Source: an uncultured Pelagibacteraceae bacterium
Lineage (GTDB): Bacteria; Pseudomonadota; Alphaproteobacteria; Pelagibacterales; Pelagibacteraceae
Length of the DNA stretch: 64,000 bases
Direction of reading: 5' to 3'
Assembly (NCBI GenBank): GCA_902598315.1
Contig: CACKBP010000003.1
Location: 1 to 64,000 of the forward strand
Shown here: piece after piece, positions 42,340-51,692 of the stretch
Layout of the letters: the number at the start of each line of letters is the position of its first letter
Position numbering within the stretch: the first letter of the stretch is position 1
Translations under genes and position numbers: made by a program
Notes under the pieces: generated by a model
Told to the model about the DNA's origin: nothing
The model's input: the letters and a program-made list of their open reading frames with translations, nothing else
The model's database searches: none

Positions 42340-44184
42340 ATGAAAAACATTCAACTTACTTGTGCTCACGCGCTTGTTAAATTCCTAACAAAACAAAAAA
42401 TTTTAATTGATGGAAAGAAAGAACCATTATTTCCAGGCGCATTTGGAATTTTTGGACATGGTAACGTGGCGTGCTTAGGGCAAGCACTTCAAGAAAATCA
42501 AAAAGAACTTCCCACATGGAGAGGTCATCATGAGCAAAATATGGCTCTAACTGGAATAGCTTACTCAAGAGCAAAAAGAAGAAAACAAATATTCATTGCA
42601 ACCAGTTCAGTTGGACCAGGTTCTACAAATATGATTACAGCTGCAGCTGTTGCTATGAGCAATAGACTTCCAATATTATTTTTACCTGGTGATACATTTG
42701 CAAATAGAATGCCAGATCCAGTGCTTCAACAGGTTGAACATTTCAACAATCCTGGAATTACTCAAAATGATGGATTTAAACCTGTTGTAAGATATTTTGA
42801 TAGGATTATACGCCCTGAACAAATTATTTCTACTTTACCTCAAGCTATTGAAGTTATGCTTGATCCTGCCGATTGCGGCCCTGCTTGTATTTCTTTAAGC
42901 CAAGATGTTCAAGGTGAAGTATTTGATTATCCTGAGGATTTTTTTAAGGAGAGAGTACATTCAATTAGACGACCACGACCAGATGATTATCAAATAAAAA
43001 AAGCAGTTGAAGTTATTAAATCTTCTAAAAATCCAATAATAATTTCTGGAGGTGGTGTTTTTTATTCTGATGCAATGAAAGAATTATCTGACTTTGCAAA
43101 AAAACATAATATACCAGTAACACAAACTGTTATGGGTTACTCTACCATGAAAAGGGATCATTCTCATTTTTTAGGACCAATTGGTGGTCTTGGTGGAAAA
43201 GCAGCAAATAATATGGCAAAAAAAACAGATTTAGCAATAGCTATCGGAACAAAACTAGCAGATTTTACAACTGGATCCTGGGCAAATTTTGAAAACCCAA
43301 ATTTTAAACTTGTATCCATCAACGCAGCAAGATTTGACGCAAACAAACATATGGCGCAGGCAGTAGTTGGTGACGCAAAAGTTTCATTATCAGAACTATC
43401 TCTAGCTCTTGGAAGTTGGAAAGCAGAAGATAGCTGGAATAAAAAAGCACAAATGGAATTAAAAAGTTGGAATGAATATGTTGATAAAGAGAGTGGCCCA
43501 ACAAATCAGAAGTTACCTAGTTATGCTCACGCTGTTGGGGCAATTTATAGAAATTCTCATCCATCAGACATAGCAGTAACTGCTGCCGGTGGTTTAGTAG
43601 GTGAAGTTGTTCAAGTCTGGAGGCCTAGAGAGCTAAATACTCATGAAACTGAATGGGGTTTTAGTTGTATGAGTTACGAAATTTCAGGTGCATTAGGAAT
43701 AAAAATGGCAAATCCAAATAAAGAAGTTATAGCTTTTGTAGGTGATGGATCTTACCTCCTATATAACTCAGATATATATAGTTCAGTAATAACTAATAAT
43801 AAATTGATTATTATAGTTTGCGATAACGGAGGTCATGCAGTTATCAATCGACTTCAGTTATATAAAGGTGGTAAAGAATTTAACTGTTTATTGAAGAGCT
43901 CAAAAACCCCAAATCTTGTTCCGGTTGATTTTGCCTCACATGCAAAAAGTATGGGAGCAGATGGTGAACAAGTTAATTCGATATCTGAACTGGAGGAAGC
44001 TTTTAAAAGAGCAAAAAAATCAAAGAAAACATATGTTATAAGCATTCAAACAGACGGTTATCAATGGTTAGAAGGCTCTGCGTACTGGGAAAGTCCCACT
44101 CTTTCTCTACCTACGACTGAGGAAAATAAAAGAGCCCTAAAAGAACACCTAGACGGGAAGAAAAAACAGAGAAAAGGTGTATAA
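42340..44184 (+). CDS. iolD: 3D-(3,5/4)-trihydroxycyclohexane-1,2-dione acylhydrolase (IolD), ThDP-dependent
   Basis: 614 aa; LPTWRGHHEQNMALTGIAYSRAKRRKQIFIATSSVGPGSTNM, GDGSYLLYNSDIYSSVITNNKLIIIVCDNGGHAVINRLQ. Confidence 0.92.
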   Translation: MKNIQLTCAHALVKFLTKQKILIDGKKEPLFPGAFGIFGHGNVACLGQALQENQKELPTWRGHHEQNMALTGIAYSRAKRRKQIFIATSSVGPGSTNMITAAAVAMSNRLPILFLPGDTFANRMPDPVLQQVEHFNNPGITQNDGFKPVVRYFDRIIRPEQIISTLPQAIEVMLDPADCGPACISLSQDVQGEVFDYPEDFFKERVHSIRRPRPDDYQIKKAVEVIKSSKNPIIISGGGVFYSDAMKELSDFAKKHNIPVTQTVMGYSTMKRDHSHFLGPIGGLGGKAANNMAKKTDLAIAIGTKLADFTTGSWANFENPNFKLVSINAARFDANKHMAQAVVGDAKVSLSELSLALGSWKAEDSWNKKAQMELKSWNEYVDKESGPTNQKLPSYAHAVGAIYRNSHPSDIAVTAAGGLVGEVVQVWRPRELNTHETEWGFSCMSYEISGALGIKMANPNKEVIAFVGDGSYLLYNSDIYSSVITNNKLIIIVCDNGGHAVINRLQLYKGGKEFNCLLKSSKTPNLVPVDFASHAKSMGADGEQVNSISELEEAFKRAKKSKKTYVISIQTDGYQWLEGSAYWESPTLSLPTTEENKRALKEHLDGKKKQRKGV

Positions 44185-44192
44185 GCTTTTTA

Positions 44193-45350
44193 ATGGGTAA
44201 AATTTTTAAAGTCGGCTTAGTCGGCTGCGGTCATATAGCTGAGACTTATTTTAGAGCTCATAAATATTTCAATAATTTTAAAATAATTAAATGCGCTGAT
44301 ATAAATAAATTTGCTGCTCAAAGGTGTGCAAAAACTTATAAGATAAGTTCAGTTTCAGTCAATGAATTGCTTAAAGATAAAGAGATTCAAGTAGTTCTCA
44401 ATTTAACAATACCTAATGCACATTATTTAATAGCTAAAAAATCATTACTTAATGGTAAACATGTTTATTCTGAGAAGCCTTTGGCAGTATCATTTAAAAA
44501 TGGAAAAGAACTTATAAAAATTGCAAAAAGAAAAAAACTTTACATAGGAAATGCTCCAGATACCTTCTTAGGTGGAGGAAATCAAAAAGCAAGAGAGCTT
44601 TTAGATAAAAAAGTGATAGGTAAAGTGAAATTTGGGACAGGAATATTTGCCTATCCAGGAATACAATCCTACCATCCTAATCCAGAGCCTTGGTTTGCTA
44701 AAAAAGGAGGTGGTCCTGTTATAGATATGGGTCCGTATTATTTAACTGCCTTAGTAAATTTATTAGGTCCAGCTAAAGAAGTAACAAGTATAAGCTCAAA
44801 AGGAGTTAGTATGCGCACTATTGGTATAGGTCCGAAAAAAGGTAAAAGATTTAAAGTGGAGTGTCCAACAACTTACTTTTCTACTATAAAATTTCATAAT
44901 GGCACAATAATTAGATTAACTTTATCTTTTGATGTTATTTCTCATCTAAGGAATCATATAGAACTTTATGGAGAAAATGGTTCTATGATAGTTCCAGATC
45001 CAAATATGTTTGGTGGATCTGTTTTAATCAGTAAGAAATTAGGCAGCTCATGGAAAGATCATCAAACAAATAAAATGACTCTTGGAAAAATAAATATTAG
45101 ATCCCAAAGCTCTAGGGCAAATGAGTCTCCTACTAACGCAAATTATAGAGGCGTAGGATTATCAGAAATGATAAACTCTATTCAAAATAAGAGAAAACAT
45201 AGGTGTAATGGAGTTTTATCTCTTCACGTTTTAAACATAATAGAGGCAATTCATTTATCTGCAAAAAATAATAAAAAATATAGAATTTCTATTATATGTG
45301 AAAAACCAAAGCCGTTTTTAAACCAAGAAATTAGATCAATAATTAAATAG
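44193..45350 (+). CDS. Gfo/Idh/MocA family oxidoreductase
   Basis: KVGLVGCGHIAETYFRAHKYF, GKHVYSEKPLAV, GGGPVIDMGPYYLTALVNLLGPAKEV. Confidence 0.93.
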   Translation: MGKIFKVGLVGCGHIAETYFRAHKYFNNFKIIKCADINKFAAQRCAKTYKISSVSVNELLKDKEIQVVLNLTIPNAHYLIAKKSLLNGKHVYSEKPLAVSFKNGKELIKIAKRKKLYIGNAPDTFLGGGNQKARELLDKKVIGKVKFGTGIFAYPGIQSYHPNPEPWFAKKGGGPVIDMGPYYLTALVNLLGPAKEVTSISSKGVSMRTIGIGPKKGKRFKVECPTTYFSTIKFHNGTIIRLTLSFDVISHLRNHIELYGENGSMIVPDPNMFGGSVLISKKLGSSWKDHQTNKMTLGKINIRSQSSRANESPTNANYRGVGLSEMINSIQNKRKHRCNGVLSLHVLNIIEAIHLSAKNNKKYRISIICEKPKPFLNQEIRSIIK

Positions 45351-46230
45351 CATTTTGCTTACTCAATATTGCAGCTCCTCGAACACCACTGGCATCACCA
45401 AATTTTGGTTTCAAAAAAATCGTTTTTAAATTCACACTTTTGATATTATTAAAATTTGATAAATATTTCTCTGTAGTTTTTTTAATTTCATCTAAAGATT
45501 CAATTTCATTTGACACTCCACCGCCAAAAACAATTGCATCTGGATCAATTACATTAATAATTAAGGATAAACTTCTTGCTAGTTTTTTTTTAAATTCATC
45601 AATTATTTCTATTTCATCTTGACTATTATTTTTTGCATTCTTAAAAATTTTATGTGCAGAAAGATTTTTATTAAATCTTTCTGTAAATTTTCTTTCTAAA
45701 CCTTTACCTGAAATATATTCTTCGATGTTGGTTTCGCTATCAGGTTTTCCTATGGGTATATGACCCCATTCACCTGTAAATGAATTTGGCCCAATAATTA
45801 TTTTTTTATCAATTACTAATCCCCCGCCACATCCTGATCCCAAAATTATCCCAAAAACTGTTTTAAAATCTTTTGCAGATCCATCAAAAGCCTCTGATAA
45901 AGCAAAACAATTTGCATCGTTTTCACAATAAACATTTCTATTTAAACTTTTAGATATATCTTTTGAAAATGTTTGATTGTTCAACCATGGAGAGTTAAAA
46001 GCGTTTTGAATAAATCCTGTTTCTAAATTTGTTGATCCAGGATGACATATTCCTACATTTAAATTCTTTTTAAATTTCTTTTCAATATTGTTTACTATAT
46101 TTGTGATGTCACTAATTGTTTTCTGATAATTTTTTGGAGACTGTATTCTATCTCTATGTACTTCAAGACCATCCTCTTTAAGAAGTACTGACTCAATTTT
46201 AGTTGCTCCTAAATCAATACCGATTTGCAT
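45343..46230 (-). CDS. ROK family sugar kinase
   Basis: IGIDLGATKIESVLL, ENDANCFALSEA, GIILGSGCGGGLVI, GEWGHIPIG, DAIVFGGGVSN. Confidence 0.92.
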   Translation of the reverse strand: MQIGIDLGATKIESVLLKEDGLEVHRDRIQSPKNYQKTISDITNIVNNIEKKFKKNLNVGICHPGSTNLETGFIQNAFNSPWLNNQTFSKDISKSLNRNVYCENDANCFALSEAFDGSAKDFKTVFGIILGSGCGGGLVIDKKIIIGPNSFTGEWGHIPIGKPDSETNIEEYISGKGLERKFTERFNKNLSAHKIFKNAKNNSQDEIEIIDEFKKKLARSLSLIINVIDPDAIVFGGGVSNEIESLDEIKKTTEKYLSNFNNIKSVNLKTIFLKPKFGDASGVRGAAILSKQNAI

Positions 46231-46231
46231 T

Positions 46232-47020
46232 TTAATTTTTTCTGTTTATCTCTTGAAGTTCAACTTCTAATTTGTTTAATTCCTCACCACCTGCCATCAT
46301 GCTTAATAATTTTTCTCTAGATATATTCTTTTTCTCATAAGTGCCTAAACTTTTGCCTCTATTTAGTACGGTAAAACTATTACCTACTGGATATGCATGA
46401 TGAACGTTATGTGTTATTAAAATTACAGCTAACCCCTGAGAAGCAGCCTTGACTATGTATTTTAAAACAACTGAAGCTTGGTGAACTCCTAAAGCAGAAG
46501 TAGGCTCATCTAAAACAAGAACTTTTGCTCCAAAATATATAGCTCTGCTAATTGCTAAACATTGTCTCTCACCACCTGACATTGTACCAACTGCTTGAGA
46601 TGGATCCCTAACATCAATACCTATTTGCCCCATTCTCTCAGCAGCTATCTTGTTTGCTTTTTCTATATCAAACGTTTTGAAAAATGGTGGGCCTTTCATG
46701 GGTTCTCTGCCCATAAAAAAGTTTCTTGTTACACTCATTAAAGAAACTAAGGCTAAATCTTGATATACAGTAGCTATTCCCATATCCAATGCATCTTTGG
46801 GACTATCAAATATAGTTTTTTTTCCTTCAACAATAATTTCACCTTCATCAGGTCTGTGGACTCCAGCCAATGTTTTAATTAAGGTTGATTTACCTGCACC
46901 ATTATCACCAAGTAAGCACATGATTTCACCTTTTTTTAATTTCATGGTTACATCTTTCAAAGCTATAACCTTTCCAAAAAATTTACTAATATTATTAAAT
47001 TGAACTAAATAGTCCGACAT
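46232..47020 (-). CDS. Sugar ABC transporter ATP-binding protein
   Basis: [57 protein letters not shown]. Confidence 0.95.
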   Translation of the reverse strand: MSDYLVQFNNISKFFGKVIALKDVTMKLKKGEIMCLLGDNGAGKSTLIKTLAGVHRPDEGEIIVEGKKTIFDSPKDALDMGIATVYQDLALVSLMSVTRNFFMGREPMKGPPFFKTFDIEKANKIAAERMGQIGIDVRDPSQAVGTMSGGERQCLAISRAIYFGAKVLVLDEPTSALGVHQASVVLKYIVKAASQGLAVILITHNVHHAYPVGNSFTVLNRGKSLGTYEKKNISREKLLSMMAGGEELNKLEVELQEINRKN

Positions 47021-48148
47021 TTATTTACTCTCAGTTACCTTTCTTCTTATATAATTATTAAAAATCACCGCAATCAACATCATTGCTCCTAAAAAAACTT
47101 TAAACCAGTCTGTATCTACATCGGTGTAAAATATCCCCATCGAAACTGTTCCGAAAATCAAAGCTCCAAATGCTGCACCTATTGCTGAACCATAACCGCC
47201 AGTTAATAAACACCCTCCAACAACTGCGGCGGCAATAGCCTCTAATTCCTTTAAAGTTCCACGCATTGTATCAGCTGAACCAGCGTCTAAAACTTGAATT
47301 GTAGCAAAAATAGTTGCTGCTACTGCAGTACCTATAAATAAACTTATTTTTACTCTACCAACCGGTACCCCAACATTGTTAGCACCATTTTTATCTCCAC
47401 CAGATGCAAATATCCAATTTCCATATCTTGTTTTCATTAGTATCCATGTTGTGATAATCGCTAAAGCTATGAACCATATTACAGATGGTGGTATTCCCGT
47501 AGCGAGTGGAGTCCCATCAGTTCTTAATGCTATTAGATTCATAGAACCTAACCAAGTAAAAACCCATTTAAAAGTATCAGTTGCAAATATCCATGCTAAT
47601 GGATCATCTTCGATTAAAACTCTTAGGCCAGGAACTTGAGTTCGACCAGTAATCAATCTTGTTATAGCTAAAGTTGCGCCTCTTAAAATAAAAAGCATTG
47701 CAAGGGTAACGATAAATGATGGCAAGCCTGTTCTTACAACTAATATTCCATTAAAATAACCTACTAGAACTGCCATTGAGAATGCAAAAACAATACTCAT
47801 CCATAGTGGCCACCCCCAATAAATTGCTGGAATAGCTATACATATACCTGCAAATCCAATCATTGATCCAATGGATAAATCGAATTCTCCACCTATCATT
47901 AACATAGCTGCGGCAATAGCTATTATTCCAAGATTAGCTGAAACATCTAAGAAGTTTAATACTCCATATGCACTAAACATTCCCGTATCCCCAGCAACTA
48001 TACCAAAAAATATAAATACAAGTATAGCTCCACCAAGTGCACCAAGTTCGGGTCTATTTAACAATAATCTTAATTTAGAAACTTTTTTGAGTCTTTCATC
48101 CTGATTGAAATCAGTTTTTGTTTCAATACTTTTAGACTTTGTAGACAT
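47021..48148 (-). CDS. Sugar ABC transporter permease (RbsC/BPD_transp_2 type)
   Basis: Multi-TM; MLMIGGEFDLSIGSMIGFAG, RTGLPSFIVTLAMLFILRGATLAI. Confidence 0.95.
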   Translation of the reverse strand: MSTKSKSIETKTDFNQDERLKKVSKLRLLLNRPELGALGGAILVFIFFGIVAGDTGMFSAYGVLNFLDVSANLGIIAIAAAMLMIGGEFDLSIGSMIGFAGICIAIPAIYWGWPLWMSIVFAFSMAVLVGYFNGILVVRTGLPSFIVTLAMLFILRGATLAITRLITGRTQVPGLRVLIEDDPLAWIFATDTFKWVFTWLGSMNLIALRTDGTPLATGIPPSVIWFIALAIITTWILMKTRYGNWIFASGGDKNGANNVGVPVGRVKISLFIGTAVAATIFATIQVLDAGSADTMRGTLKELEAIAAAVVGGCLLTGGYGSAIGAAFGALIFGTVSMGIFYTDVDTDWFKVFLGAMMLIAVIFNNYIRRKVTESK

Positions 48149-48164
48149 ATAAAAAAACTTAAAA

Positions 48165-48198
48165 AAAAAGGCCTAGTGATTATTCACTAGGCCTTTTT
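48165..48198 (-). terminator. Rho-independent-type hairpin between SBP and permease genes
   Basis: AAAAAGGCCTAGTGA-TTAT-TCACTAGGCCTTTTT, perfect 15-bp stem (10 bp plus A/T tract), U-tract on the minus transcript. Confidence 0.85.
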
Positions 48199-48208
48199 AA
48201 TATTTTTC

Positions 48209-49132
48209 TTATCTATAACCCTGAGCAGCCCATTTTATTACACTCTTAGCGTTTTTAGGTGTAACAAAACCAGGACCTGTCATAACAACGCCAGCCGGCA
48301 TTGTTCCATATCTCATATATTGAGAAAAGATAGCTATAGGTAAATAACCTTGTAAATACTGTTGTTGATCAATTAAAAACTCAACTTTTCCAGCAGCTGC
48401 AGCTTTAAGCATTCCTGGCGACATATCGAATGTACCAAGTTTTACACTTCCAACTTTACCAGCTGACTCCAAAGCTTTTAGAGCAGCTTCTCCTGCAAGG
48501 CCAGCTCCTAAAGTAAGAATAGTGTCATATCCACCACCTAACTTAGCAGCTACAGCTTTTTGAATTTCAGTTGGGTCATTTGATGTACCTAATATGTCTA
48601 CAGATCCACCAAAACCTTTTTTGAAACCAGCACATCTTCTATCTAAAGCGACGTTACCTACTTCATGGTTAACACATAGTGCTTTTTTACCACCAGCAGC
48701 TTTCATTTTTTGTCCGCCACCTACACCAGCTTCGAACTCTGTTTGTCCTACGTGAGCACTAATACCTAGTTTCATGTAGTCGTCTGAGCCTGAATTCATA
48801 GAGATTACTGGAATGCCCGCAGATATTGCAGCTTTAACAGATTTACCTAATGCGGCAGCATCTGGCAAAGTTATTACAATACCTTTTGGTTTTTGAGAAA
48901 CAGCGTTGTCAATTAGTTTTGCCATCTCTACCATGTCAAATGTTGCTGGAGCAGTATATTTGCAAGATACTTTCATATCTTTACAAGCTTTATCAACTCC
49001 ATTTTTTGCAACAGACCAGAAAGGGTCATTTGCTTGTCCATGAGACACTACAATAATATCAACTGCTAAAGCAGCTACTGACATCATTGCCCAGCTCATT
49101 AGAGCAGCAATTGTTAAGTATAGTTTTTTCAT
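48209..49132 (-). CDS. Sugar (likely inositol-type) ABC transporter periplasmic binding protein
   Basis: Signal peptide MKKLYLTIAALMSWAMMSVAALA; Peripla_BP_4-like sequence; GGGAAA SD before ATG at 49132 (track start at 49168 judged too long). Confidence 0.93.
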   Translation of the reverse strand: MKKLYLTIAALMSWAMMSVAALAVDIIVVSHGQANDPFWSVAKNGVDKACKDMKVSCKYTAPATFDMVEMAKLIDNAVSQKPKGIVITLPDAAALGKSVKAAISAGIPVISMNSGSDDYMKLGISAHVGQTEFEAGVGGGQKMKAAGGKKALCVNHEVGNVALDRRCAGFKKGFGGSVDILGTSNDPTEIQKAVAAKLGGGYDTILTLGAGLAGEAALKALESAGKVGSVKLGTFDMSPGMLKAAAAGKVEFLIDQQQYLQGYLPIAIFSQYMRYGTMPAGVVMTGPGFVTPKNAKSVIKWAAQGYR

Positions 49133-49233
49133 GATTATTTCCCTCATTTGTTTGTTAAACTTGCGCAATTAAAACAAAAAATTTATTAAAATTCAAAAGG
49201 AAAAAAAATATATACAACTAGAGGTAGTTCAAA

Positions 49234-50229
49234 TTACTTTAATTTTATTACCTTTTTTTTCTTCAGAGATTGATATGCAGCATTAGCAATTTTTAAAGCT
49301 AAATAACCATCTTTGAAAGTTGATCTAGGTTTTATTCTTTTTTTGTGAAGAGAAATCAGTTCATCCAATTGCAAATTATAAGCTTCTTTGTATCGTTCAA
49401 TAAAAAAATTTAAAAATGGTTTTTGTGAATGGGATTGATTTGAATTAAATATCTCTGTGGTTATGCTTTTTTGATTGCCTGATAAAAGCATTCCTTTTTT
49501 TCCAAATAATTCAACCCTTTGATCGTACCCAAAAGAGCAATGTCTAGAATTTGTGATTACACATATAACTCCTTTTTTTGATTTCATAGATACCGTGGCT
49601 AACTCATGATCTTTAATTTTTTTATAAAAATTCTCAAACGAGCTTACAAATGAGCTTATTTCAGAAATTTCATCCTCCTTTAAATAATATCTACATAAAT
49701 CAAAGTCATGAATCATCATGTCTCGAAAAATACCCCCAGAATATTTAAGGTAAGACTTCGAAGGAGGTGCTGGATCTCTACTTGTGATTATTATTTTTTC
49801 CAATCTTCCTATTTTGCCTTTTTCTAAATCTTTTTTAATAGAATGGTGGCTAGGATCAAATCTTCGATTAAATCCCATCTGTATCCTCGAATTATTTTTT
49901 TTAACTTTTTTGAAAGTTTTAACAATTTTATTTATATTTAAGTCCAAAGGTTTTTCACAAAATATAGTTTTATCATGTTTGATGCCTTCTTCGATGAATC
50001 TAATATGAGTGTTTGTAGGACTAGAAATAAAAATAATATCTACTCTTTCGTCTGAAAAAATTTTTTTATAATTTTTTTCAATTTTACAATTATAAAGATT
50101 TTTAGCCTTTTTTCTTAATTTATCAATTTTTTCATACACATATAACAAATTAAGCATTTTATTTTGATATATATTTTGAGCATGCATTTGACCGATTCTA
50201 CCAAAACCCAAAAGTGCTACATTGATCAT
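49234..50229 (-). CDS. iolG: Gfo/Idh/MocA oxidoreductase, inositol 2-dehydrogenase-like
   Basis: VALLGFGRIGQMHAQNIYQN, KTIFCEKPLDL, MGFNRRFDPSH, GGIFRDMMIHDFDLCRYYL. Confidence 0.85.
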   Translation of the reverse strand: MINVALLGFGRIGQMHAQNIYQNKMLNLLYVYEKIDKLRKKAKNLYNCKIEKNYKKIFSDERVDIIFISSPTNTHIRFIEEGIKHDKTIFCEKPLDLNINKIVKTFKKVKKNNSRIQMGFNRRFDPSHHSIKKDLEKGKIGRLEKIIITSRDPAPPSKSYLKYSGGIFRDMMIHDFDLCRYYLKEDEISEISSFVSSFENFYKKIKDHELATVSMKSKKGVICVITNSRHCSFGYDQRVELFGKKGMLLSGNQKSITTEIFNSNQSHSQKPFLNFFIERYKEAYNLQLDELISLHKKRIKPRSTFKDGYLALKIANAAYQSLKKKKVIKLK

Positions 50230-50286
50230 AAATTCTTTTGTAACTTAATTATTTATAATATAAAATATTAATACTTTCTAAAAAAT

Positions 50287-51186
50287 ATGTCGATAAAATT
50301 AGGAATAGCGCCTATTGCATGGAGCAACGATGATATGCCTGAATTAGGTGGCAAAACTCCATTAGAGCAATGTTTAAAAGAAGCAAGTATGGCAGGTTTT
50401 ACTGGAATTGAATCTGGTGGAAAATTTCCAATGAATTCGAAAGAACTTATTCCAAAACTTGAAAAAGAGAATCTTAAATTATGCTCAGGTTGGTATGGAG
50501 CTAAACTATTAAAAAGATCACCTAAAGAAGAATTTAGTCTTATGCAAAAACAACTTAAATTATTCAAAGATTGTGATGCACCGTGCATGGTTTTTGCTGA
50601 GGTAACAGACTCCATCCAAGGAGATCCGATAACACCGTTATCAAAAAGACCTAAGTTAGATAAAGATGATTGGAAAAAATTTATTAATTCAATAAATGAA
50701 ATTAGTAAAATGATGATAGATGAAAATATGCCATTAGCTTATCATCATCACATGGGAACTGTTATAGAAACTGAGGAAGATACTTCTAGACTTATAGAAA
50801 ACACAAAGGATACAGTTAAATTATTGGTAGATACTGGTCATATGTTGTTTGCACAAGGTAACTCTATTAAATTAGTTGAAAATTTTTCCGAGCGTATAAT
50901 TCACGTTCATTGTAAAGACATAAGAAAAGATATTTTAGAAAAATCTTTGAAAAATGATGCATCATTTAGACAAGCATTTTTAGATGGGGCATTTACTGTG
51001 CCAGGCGATGGGTGTATTGACTACATTCCTTTCTTAAATACTTTGAAAAAAAAAAATTATTCTGGATGGCTGGTAGTAGAAGCAGAACAAGATCCTGTTA
51101 AAGCAAATCCATTTGAATATGCAAAAATTGGTTTCAACTATTTAAGTAAAACTGCAAAACAATGTGGTTTCAAAATTATTAATTAA
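50287..51186 (+). CDS. iolE: Myo-inosose-2 dehydratase (IolE)
   Basis: LGIAPIAWSNDDMPELGGKTPLEQCLKEASMAGFTGIESGGKFP, LAYHHHMGTVIET, DTGHMLFAQGN. Confidence 0.93.
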   Translation: MSIKLGIAPIAWSNDDMPELGGKTPLEQCLKEASMAGFTGIESGGKFPMNSKELIPKLEKENLKLCSGWYGAKLLKRSPKEEFSLMQKQLKLFKDCDAPCMVFAEVTDSIQGDPITPLSKRPKLDKDDWKKFINSINEISKMMIDENMPLAYHHHMGTVIETEEDTSRLIENTKDTVKLLVDTGHMLFAQGNSIKLVENFSERIIHVHCKDIRKDILEKSLKNDASFRQAFLDGAFTVPGDGCIDYIPFLNTLKKKNYSGWLVVEAEQDPVKANPFEYAKIGFNYLSKTAKQCGFKIIN

Positions 51187-51692
51187 CGGTATACAGAGAC
51201 TAATTCATTATTACCGGCAGCTACGCAAGGTGACTTTATACAAGTACCAACTACCCATTCAGAGCCTGGCTCTGACTCAAAGTTATTTGAAGAAACAAAA
51301 ATTATACCTTTATCTGTAGATTGACCTGCTTTACCTTCGGCCTGAATTCTTGGATCTTGAGAAGTTTGAATTAGCGGTTTATTAATTGAATATGGATTTT
51401 TTAGATCGATATTAGTAATCACATAACTTACGATTTTTTCAGAAGTCCAAGCAGAATTACATTTCTCACCCCAAGATGTTAAACTCTCTTCATTTGAGCT
51501 GCAAATATTTACCTCATCATTAATGAAATCGACCACAGACTTATGATTTGATTTTATATCATTTGCATTTTGTAGAACTTCTGATCTAGTCGAAGCTGTC
51601 CACAATAACATTACAACTACGTAAGTAATAGAACTTAATACTAAAACTTCTAAGGGACCGAAATTTTTTAATTTCCTACTTATATATATCAT
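51183..51692 (-). CDS. Membrane-anchored hypothetical protein with paired cysteines
   Basis: 169 aa, one N-terminal TM, extracytoplasmic-type domain. Confidence 0.65.
   Translation of the reverse strand: MIYISRKLKNFGPLEVLVLSSITYVVVMLLWTASTRSEVLQNANDIKSNHKSVVDFINDEVNICSSNEESLTSWGEKCNSAWTSEKIVSYVITNIDLKNPYSINKPLIQTSQDPRIQAEGKAGQSTDKGIIFVSSNNFESEPGSEWVVGTCIKSPCVAAGNNELVSVYR

Noticed and set aside
50268-50615. 115-aa antisense ORF over the iolE start
   Set aside because: Opposite strand of confident iolE; no family match recognised.
51183-51692. Type IV pilin/pseudopilin call for the membrane protein
   Set aside because: FGPLEVLVL places Glu at +3 after Gly rather than +5, and no pilus genes are nearby.
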